In this document: one piece after another, positions 58,516 through 64,000 of the stretch
Layout of the letters: each line of letters starts with the position of its first letter
How positions within the stretch are numbered: position 1 is the first letter of the stretch
From: Bacteroidales bacterium
GTDB lineage: Bacteria; Bacteroidota; Bacteroidia; Bacteroidales; F082
Length of the DNA: 64,000 nucleotides
Assembly (NCBI GenBank): GCA_900769945.1
Contig: CAAGIO010000022.1
Span: 62,001 to 126,000 of the forward strand
Direction: 5' to 3'
Translations under genes and position numbers: made by a program
Notes under the pieces: model-generated
What the model was told of the DNA's origin: nothing
Databases searched by the model: none
Seen by the model: only the letters and a program-made list of their open reading frames with translations

Positions 58516-58725
58516 ATGGCACTTGATAAGAATGCATTGAAGGCAAAACTTAAGGCGATAGACCCTTCGCAAGACGACGTCATCGACAAGATGGTCGATG
58601 CGATTGACACATACATCAAAGGCGCGACCGTCACGGTGGAAGCCGGAATACTGGTGAAGACAGCCGGAAGCGCGACGGCACAGGCAGGCGAGACAACAAG
58701 CACCGGGACAGGAACAATATCGTGA
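58516..58725 (+). CDS. Small tail-associated protein
   Basis: A 69-residue protein starting MALDKNALKAKLKAIDPSQD, with an alanine/threonine-rich end (TAGSATAQAGETTSTGTGTI). It lies between spike and W-like genes. Perhaps a spike-tip or adaptor protein; not recognised. Confidence 0.55.
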   Translation: MALDKNALKAKLKAIDPSQDDVIDKMVDAIDTYIKGATVTVEAGILVKTAGSATAQAGETTSTGTGTIS

Positions 58726-58727
58726 TT

Positions 58728-59024
58728 ATGGCAAAAAACCGAGACATACTCCTCAACACTGATGTTGACATCATGTTCAACGGCAGGGACTTCGCCATCG
58801 GCGACAGCATGCGGCAGAACCAGTACCTTATACTCGCCGCCAACAAGGGCGAGTATAAGGAAAGACCCTTTATCGGGGCGGGGATGAACGACATGGTCGG
58901 CGACGAAGGTGCGGCGGCGTGGTGGAAGCACAGGATCACCGAGGAACTTAAGCGCGACGGGATGACCGTCGAAAAAATAGAGATTAAAGGAGAGACTATA
59001 ACAATTAATGCAGAATACAGATGA
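58728..59024 (+). CDS. Baseplate wedge, W/gp25-like
   Basis: A 98-residue gp25-like wedge protein from ATG 58728 (MAKNRDILLNTDVDIMFNGR; GDSMRQNQYLILAANKGEYK; VEKIEIKGETITINAEY). gp25/W proteins start sheath assembly at the baseplate. It overlaps the next gene by 4 bases. An earlier GTG is possible but lies in the previous gene's stop. Confidence 0.75.
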   Translation: MAKNRDILLNTDVDIMFNGRDFAIGDSMRQNQYLILAANKGEYKERPFIGAGMNDMVGDEGAAAWWKHRITEELKRDGMTVEKIEIKGETITINAEYR

Positions 59025-59830
59025 GAACAATATCTGAGATAAAGAAGTCGATGACAGATGAGATTATGGCCGACCCGAACCTCGTGCAGCGTCTTTCGCT
59101 TGACACGTCGAAGAGCTGGGAGGCGCAGGTGAGCGCGGTGAGCGTGCTGAACCTCATCATCTACATCGTGGCTGTCGGGCACAGCATCGTGGAGAGGATG
59201 TTCGAGCAGTTCAGGAATGATGTGGAAATCCGCATTGCAGCGGCATATCCTGGCAGTGTTTCGTGGCTATGGAACCGTGCTCTGGAGTACCAGCACGACG
59301 CGGCGGCGAATATATACCTCGCCGAGCACGGCAGATACGAGAGTATTGATGAATCCAAACAGGTCGTCAAGTTCGCGGCGGTAATGGAGAAGTACAACAC
59401 CGTCACTGTTAAGGTGGCGGGAGCGAACTACGACCCATTGACAGCCGAGCAGCTGACGGGATTTACGTGTTATATGAACACAGTGAAGTTTGCGGGAGTG
59501 CACCTGAACGTGTCAAGCATAGAGAGTGACGACCTGACGCTGACGCTGAGGGTGTGGCGCAATAGGCTTGTCATGCCTGAGGAGGATGATACAGTCATAG
59601 GCAACGCGGTTAAGTCATACCTCGATAAGATAAGATACGGGGGTGTCTTTAATAGGACAAAACTCATCGACACCCTGCAGGATACCGCCGGAATAACCGA
59701 CGTGGTCATTGAAGGCTGCGTGTTCAAGGCTCACGACAACGACCAGACGGAGACAGTCCTTTCCGGACAGAACTATGAGGCTGTCGCAGGACACATCAAC
59801 CTCAAATCCCTACAAGTGATTTATGAGTAG
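59021..59830 (+). CDS. Baseplate J-like wedge protein
   Basis: A 269-residue protein starting MRTISEIKKSMTDEIMADPN, as in baseplate J family, with SVLNLIIYIVAVGHSIVERM and the C-terminal KIRYGGVFNRTKLIDTLQDT, GITDVVIEG. It forms the baseplate wedge with gpW and gpI. Coupled to genes on both sides by 4- and 8-base overlaps. Confidence 0.8.
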   Translation: MRTISEIKKSMTDEIMADPNLVQRLSLDTSKSWEAQVSAVSVLNLIIYIVAVGHSIVERMFEQFRNDVEIRIAAAYPGSVSWLWNRALEYQHDAAANIYLAEHGRYESIDESKQVVKFAAVMEKYNTVTVKVAGANYDPLTAEQLTGFTCYMNTVKFAGVHLNVSSIESDDLTLTLRVWRNRLVMPEEDDTVIGNAVKSYLDKIRYGGVFNRTKLIDTLQDTAGITDVVIEGCVFKAHDNDQTETVLSGQNYEAVAGHINLKSLQVIYE

Positions 59831-60545
59831 ATATTCCCTTTCAACAGAACGGCTGCTGTCGCTGATACCGACACCGTTAAGGTCTGACAGTCTGGTACGG
59901 CTGCTGATGCGGCTGCTTGCACCGGTATCGTACATCCACATGCTTTTCACGCTGTTCCGGAAAAAGAAGGAATACCGACTTGCGCATACAGGGCAGATGC
60001 TAAGCCTGACACAGGTGGTCTGCGAGTTCTGCGCCAACGACAGATGTTACATCACCGACGGGAGCTATATCTCTGAAGTTATGGTATCTTACGACGGCGG
60101 AGGTGATCTTGTGAACTATCAGACGCAGATTCCGAGCGACATGTCCGTGACACCGACGGTGACGGTGCCGTACAGCGGTGTGATGCAGACTGCGCAGAAT
60201 GACTTTGTCGTCCATCTGCCGCAGGAGCTGTACGGCTCGGTTGACGAAAACGCGCTGCGCACGCTCATCAACGAATACAAGCTTGCGGGAAAGTTCTACG
60301 GCATTGTGTATGACGACGTGACGGTTGAGCTATACAGCTTCGCATGGACCAATCATGTCTGCCAACAGGTCGAGCAGCCGGTTGTGGAATCGTTCTCATA
60401 TTCATGGAGCGGTCCGGTGTGTGCGCTTGATGCGACATACTCTTATGCATGGAGCGGCGGTGTATGCGTGAAACTTGAAATAACCGAGCCCTACTCTTAT
60501 GTATGGAGTAAAGGTATATGTGTAAAAACCGAGATAACAATTTAA
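59823..60545 (+). CDS. gpI-like tail protein with W-C repeats
   Basis: A 240-residue protein. The first ~90 residues resemble the wedge-connecting tail protein I (SLIPTPLRSDSLVRLLMRLL). The C-terminal ~70 residues hold four short repeats of the form Y-S-x-x-W-x-x-x-V/I-C: YSFAWTNHVC, YSWSGPVC, YSYAWSGGVC and YSYVWSKGIC, each about 18-20 residues apart. Such Cys/Trp repeats may serve in fibre attachment. Follows J as expected. Confidence 0.65.
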   Translation: MSRYSLSTERLLSLIPTPLRSDSLVRLLMRLLAPVSYIHMLFTLFRKKKEYRLAHTGQMLSLTQVVCEFCANDRCYITDGSYISEVMVSYDGGGDLVNYQTQIPSDMSVTPTVTVPYSGVMQTAQNDFVVHLPQELYGSVDENALRTLINEYKLAGKFYGIVYDDVTVELYSFAWTNHVCQQVEQPVVESFSYSWSGPVCALDATYSYAWSGGVCVKLEITEPYSYVWSKGICVKTEITI

Positions 60546-60556
60546 AAAATAAAAAT

Positions 60557-60841
60557 ATGGCATACGAAAACACTGGCTACGCCAGAAAAAAGACTATCAC
60601 GATAACGAAGGGTAGCGCTGTCAACACTTACCAGATAACAGCGCAGTTCTCATACAACAAAACATTGTATCCTGCCCTTACCGATGACGAATTTGCCAAA
60701 ATGAGCAACAGTGATTACGAGACACGCAGGACGGCGTTCGTCAACTACCTTTACGGTCTGCACAGCGGTCTCCAGACAGACTGTCCGGACCTTACGATTA
60801 ACAGTGTCGAATATAACACAATATCTTGCCCGCTATCATGA
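60557..60841 (+). CDS. Small tail protein
   Basis: A 94-residue protein from ATG 60557 (MAYENTGYARKKTITITKGS; MSNSDYETRRTAFVNYLYGL). It lies between gpI-like and fibre-like genes and overlaps the next by 4 bases. Not recognised beyond being common in Bacteroidales Mu-like prophages at this place. Confidence 0.55.
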   Translation: MAYENTGYARKKTITITKGSAVNTYQITAQFSYNKTLYPALTDDEFAKMSNSDYETRRTAFVNYLYGLHSGLQTDCPDLTINSVEYNTISCPLS

Positions 60842-61656
60842 AGAAGCTTAACATAACACAAAACAGCCGCATGCCATTCTGGTGGCGAGACCTCGAGTTT
60901 GTCATGGACAGCTCCTCGGAGGTTTTCAAGGCTGTTCTTGAAGGGCTGTCACTTGGCACGAAGGACTTCATCATCTCCGGCTGCGCTGTGACCGCGACCA
61001 ACTCAAAGGTCTCGATGACAGGCGGCTGGTGCTATTACGATGGTGAAATCCTGCCGGTAATGCCGATGTCACCGACATCACATACAGGAAATCCAAAGAT
61101 AAAATTAACGAAAGTGACACGCTATGACCATGATGGCGACAGAACAATAACGCTGTCAGGTTCGACCGGGGTCTCACAGATATACAAGGACGACTGTCTC
61201 TCCCCGTCGCTCGTATCTGCAGGCGACAGCTACCGTCTCGCAATCGGTCCGGGCGCATGGAATCTCGGAGAGAGGATCAAAAATGCCAGCAAGCAGGTCG
61301 ATTCAGGCACTGTTGCGGCGACTGTTCTTACCGCCGGTATCGGCTCCGTCCGCTACAGGCAGGTGGGTGGTGTGGTGCAGGTCTTTGGCGACCTGTTCAA
61401 CGACGCATCACCCGGAGGATTCAACGGGGTGGTTGCACAGGGTCTTCCACGTCCCGCCGTCGGTCTTGTCTTTCCGCTCAACAGTGGGGCTGGTGACGGC
61501 AGCGGAAGCATACAGATTGCCATTGACGGCACAATGTCAATATCGACACGGTACAACAGGGTGCATCTCTGCCATGTGGTCTATATCGCGACACCAGTTG
61601 CAAACACCGACGACAAACATTACTCGACAATCCAGCAGCAGGGAGGCGAGATATGA
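60838..61656 (+). CDS. Tail fibre-associated protein
   Basis: A 272-residue protein starting MKKLNITQNSRMPFWWRDLE, with GGWCYYDGEILPVMPMSPTS near the first third and a beta-rich C-terminal part (VRYRQVGGVVQVFGDLFNDA). Looks like a tail collar or fibre baseplate-attachment protein. Overlaps the next gene by 4 bases. The earlier in-frame ATG lies in the preceding gene. Confidence 0.6.
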   Translation: MKKLNITQNSRMPFWWRDLEFVMDSSSEVFKAVLEGLSLGTKDFIISGCAVTATNSKVSMTGGWCYYDGEILPVMPMSPTSHTGNPKIKLTKVTRYDHDGDRTITLSGSTGVSQIYKDDCLSPSLVSAGDSYRLAIGPGAWNLGERIKNASKQVDSGTVAATVLTAGIGSVRYRQVGGVVQVFGDLFNDASPGGFNGVVAQGLPRPAVGLVFPLNSGAGDGSGSIQIAIDGTMSISTRYNRVHLCHVVYIATPVANTDDKHYSTIQQQGGEI

Positions 61657-62237
61657 CACAGGTTACCGTACTGAACGGACAGACAATCTTCGATATAGCG
61701 TTGCAGTGCTGCGGTGACATAGGTGCGGCATACGATATCGCCGTGCTGAATAACATCGAGGTGACCTCGTATCCTGCCGTCGGGGTGAGTCTTGAAATCC
61801 CTGACGCAGCCAACAGGAACGCGGTCAGATACTACGATCACAATGAAATCAAGCCGTCATCGGTATTTATGTTCAACCCATATAATCTAAGTTCAATGAG
61901 TTTAAGAGTAAAAAACCCAAACTATGACCTGTCTAAGGGCGACTACACGTCGGAGGCTTTGCAGCTCGACGGTTCGTTCGCCGCAGCACAGGCGGAATTC
62001 ACAGACCTCACCGGCACTGGTTTCGAGGCCAAACTTCAGGAAAGCATCGACGGAACAGTCTGGGGCGATGTTCCAAACTCGACAAAGGCATTGTCGGCTG
62101 GGGCAGCACCGGCGGTCATGTGGAATATCCCATGTCTCCCTGCCGGAATGTTCCTCAGGGTGAAACTGTCAACAAACAGCAATACAGGCTATTTCACCGC
62201 TTTCAAATTGTTGAGCAATATGAAACTAAGCGATTAA
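61653..62237 (+). CDS. Tail protein with LysM-like N-terminus
   Basis: A 194-residue protein. The first ~50 residues (VLNGQTIFDIALQCCGDIGA; GVSLEIPD) resemble a LysM domain, as in small tail X proteins. The rest is beta-rich (FEAKLQESIDGTVWGDVPNS) and likely structural. It overlaps the previous gene by 4 bases. 12 bases before the tail fibre. Confidence 0.6.
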   Translation: MTQVTVLNGQTIFDIALQCCGDIGAAYDIAVLNNIEVTSYPAVGVSLEIPDAANRNAVRYYDHNEIKPSSVFMFNPYNLSSMSLRVKNPNYDLSKGDYTSEALQLDGSFAAAQAEFTDLTGTGFEAKLQESIDGTVWGDVPNSTKALSAGAAPAVMWNIPCLPAGMFLRVKLSTNSNTGYFTAFKLLSNMKLSD

Positions 62238-62249
62238 GGAGGTGATTAT

Positions 62250-64000
62250 GGCAGAAGTTATCAATCTTAACATGTTCGGCGGCGAGACACCGCAGGTAAG
62301 CATCATGCCAACCCCATCACCGGAGCTGGCTGGCAAAATCATCCAGTATGCCGGAGCGACGGATGAAAATTTCACCGCCGGATACTTTTACAGATGCGTG
62401 ACGACCGGCGACACATCGTCGTGGCAGCGTGTGAACGTGCAGCCATCCGGCGCAGGAACATCATGGGGCGGCATCGACGGCGACATCACCGACCAGACTG
62501 ACCTTGCTGAAGCTCTCAACGGCAAGACAGGAAGGCTTGATGTCACCTTTGTCGTTGACACAACCGAGCAGCTCGCCACCAAGACGGCTGTCATGGGCGA
62601 CACCGCCATCGTGAAGACCACAGGCAAGATGCACACTTACGGAAGCACATGGGACGGCGGCGTGAACGGCGAATACGGCGTAATCTACATCGGCGAGAAC
62701 GAGCAGTACGTCTGGGATACGGCCAAATTCGTCCTCATAAGCACCGAGGACGCCAAGACTTTGAACGGCAAGGATGAGGGGTATTTCGCCAAGGATAGCG
62801 AGGCGGCGAAGCGTGACGGCAGCTACCCATTGATGAATGTGGGAAGTGCCAACAACCTCACGGGCGGATTTAAAGTCTCGAGAGAGTTCAGCGAAGACAC
62901 TGCTGGTGGCAGTGCTGACATTGCTGATGGTGTTGTGCAAGTAGAGAGGATTAAGGGTAATAGTATTGTTTGGAAAAATCTCATTCCACGCATGAGAGTT
63001 CTTGGTAGTGGTAATATTGAGAATTGGGAGCATTCTGGTGGTACTGGTACTGTTGTTGTTACAGAAACAAGTAATGAAATCACTTTTACAAATATTATAA
63101 TGTATCAACCGTCACCTTCTTTTAGAGGTACACTTATAGTTGGAAGAAAATACTATTGGATTGTGAGAGCAAAAAATAGTAATGCGAATAACTATGTTTA
63201 TTGCGCTCCTCTTAGAGGAGGAAATATTAATACCTATGGTGTTGCCGACGAATGGGTGACGATAAGTGTGTTTGGTGTTGCCATAGCGAAATGGTCCAGT
63301 GGTGGTATTAGATTTCATCAGACCACATCTAATAATATTACAACTATTGATAAGCGTATCGGAATGGTTCTTATTGATGTGAGTTCGATTGAGGAATCAA
63401 CAGGCAAAGAATTTCAGACTAAATCTGACTTTGAGAGTTGGCTTGCTTACAGCGGATTTGAAAATTATTTTGGATATAATGCAGGTGAAATATTTAATCT
63501 CAATCCAACTGCCATTAAGACTATTGGTTTTAACGCTTATAATCATACAACTGGCAAGGCGTATGTGATTGGTGGTAATCAATATCAGATTACGGGTGCT
63601 TATACATCAATTACAGAAGATGGTACGACTATTACTCCAGATAGTAATGGAAAATTCACTCCAACTAAGAATGGAGAATTGGTGATTGCAGGCGGAGACA
63701 GCACTACTACTTGTGTTCATCTTGTGTGGAGCGGTAAGCGTGATGGAAAATATGAGGAACATTGGGAGGAAACTCGTAATATTCCTGTTGCTCAAATCAA
63801 TACTGATGGTACTATTACAGAAAGTGCGGAAGGCAAGACAAGGCTATTTCCTGATGGTCTTCGTAGTGCTGGTAGTGTTTATGATGAGATTACTCCTACT
63901 AAAGCAATTAAGAGAATTGGTGTAAAAGTGTTTAATGGAACAGAAACATGGAATATGGGGATATCAGAGCCTATAAAAGTCTTTTTGACCGCAATAAGTG
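62250..64000 (+). CDS. Tail fibre protein, N-terminal part (continues past window)
   Basis: An open frame of at least 583 codons with a strong site AAGGAGGTG before ATG 62250. The first ~210 residues (IIQYAGATDENFTAGYFYRC; TLNGKDEGYFAKDSEAAKRD) match phage tail fibre stems and are G+C-rich like the phage. From about 62870 on the base use turns strongly A+T-rich (repeats like KAIKRIGVKVFNGTETWNMG), suggesting a swapped distal receptor-binding part. The product would decide host range. The end lies outside the window. Confidence 0.85.

Larger units (their letters stand above)
31733..64000. mobile_element. Mu-like transposable prophage (right end outside window)
   Basis: Repressor/Ner switch, MuA, MuB, Gam and GemA-like early genes are followed by Mu-type terminase, portal (DUF935), MuF, gpG-like, DUF1320, sheath (DUF2586) and baseplate genes. 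This is the standard set of Bacteroidales transposable phages. The left boundary is uncertain (31165-32377), and the given start is the first gene with its own phage-side promoter. The head block is inverted relative to the early and tail genes. Confidence 0.9.

Noticed and set aside
57861..59030. 389-codon minus-strand frame opposite baseplate genes
   Set aside because: It spans four well-supported overlapping plus-strand genes and is low-complexity (Ser/Pro/Val-rich).
1..64000. tRNA, rRNA or CRISPR genes
   Set aside because: I saw no tRNA cloverleaf with CCA-type end, no rRNA sequence and no regular repeat-spacer array on either strand.
59823..64000. Diversity-generating retroelement in the tail region
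   Set aside because: No reverse transcriptase and no template/variable repeat pair can be seen within the window.

Overview
The window reads as a Bacteroidales chromosome, probably Prevotella-like, carrying a Mu-type transposable prophage that runs off the right edge. Many genes are preceded by the Bacteroidetes -7 box TAnnTTTG, Shine-Dalgarno sites are mostly weak, and the housekeeping genes, LmbE-fused NagB and glycan-active lipoproteins are typical of that order. This placement is inferred from gene content; no rRNA or marker tree was available.

1-11 kb, core genome: the end of recF, a DUF721/DciA-like gene, efp, an lpxD-type acyltransferase and an MFS exporter run rightward. A NagB-LmbE fusion lies on the minus strand. 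It diverges from a GH95 alpha-fucosidase and a GH20 hexosaminidase lipoprotein, so fucose and amino sugars released outside the cell could be handled by neighbouring genes. A short terminal-inverted-repeat element follows.

11.4-19 kb, redox and detoxification cluster: a lipoprotein alpha/beta hydrolase with a Cys nucleophile elbow, a flavodoxin-fold reductase, a short DXS-like transketolase, a carboxymuconolactone decarboxylase-cupin fusion and an exported flavodoxin are packed together. An AraC regulator follows. An AbiEi/AbiEii toxin-antitoxin pair sits between the flavodoxin and the regulator, with a 17-bp direct repeat on each side.

19-31 kb, accessory and decayed region: an internally deleted insertion sequence with perfect 13-bp ends, a resolvase-like protein lacking the usual catalytic motif, a YqiA-DUF1653 fusion, a thioredoxin, a broken alcohol dehydrogenase, and a two-gene AT-rich cassette with a PD-(D/E)XK nuclease. 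Three adjacent small genes are all interrupted, two of them by 73-bp inserts that both follow the tetramer CAAC. Then come a flavin reductase, a metallo-beta-lactamase-fold protein, a large SWIM-SNF2 helicase, a duplicated fragment of the broken cluster, a YjbR-like gene and a broken permease-HMA gene.

31.7-64 kb, Mu-like prophage: a CI-like repressor and a Ner-like activator diverge around repeated TTCGCAAAATGCG operators. They are followed by MuA transposase, MuB ATPase, a RecA-fold ATPase, a GemA-like protein, Gam, several small zinc-finger or basic proteins and a BRO-family gene behind a structured leader. A leftward block holds the small and large terminase, gp36-like protein, portal, MuF head protein and gpG-like protein. 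A rightward block holds head protease, capsid, lysozyme and lysis genes, sheath, tube, frameshifted tail chaperone, tape measure, baseplate and a tail fibre cut by the window edge. Several small genes with their own promoters lie against the grain of the structural blocks. The right phage end is outside the window, and the exact left end could not be fixed.
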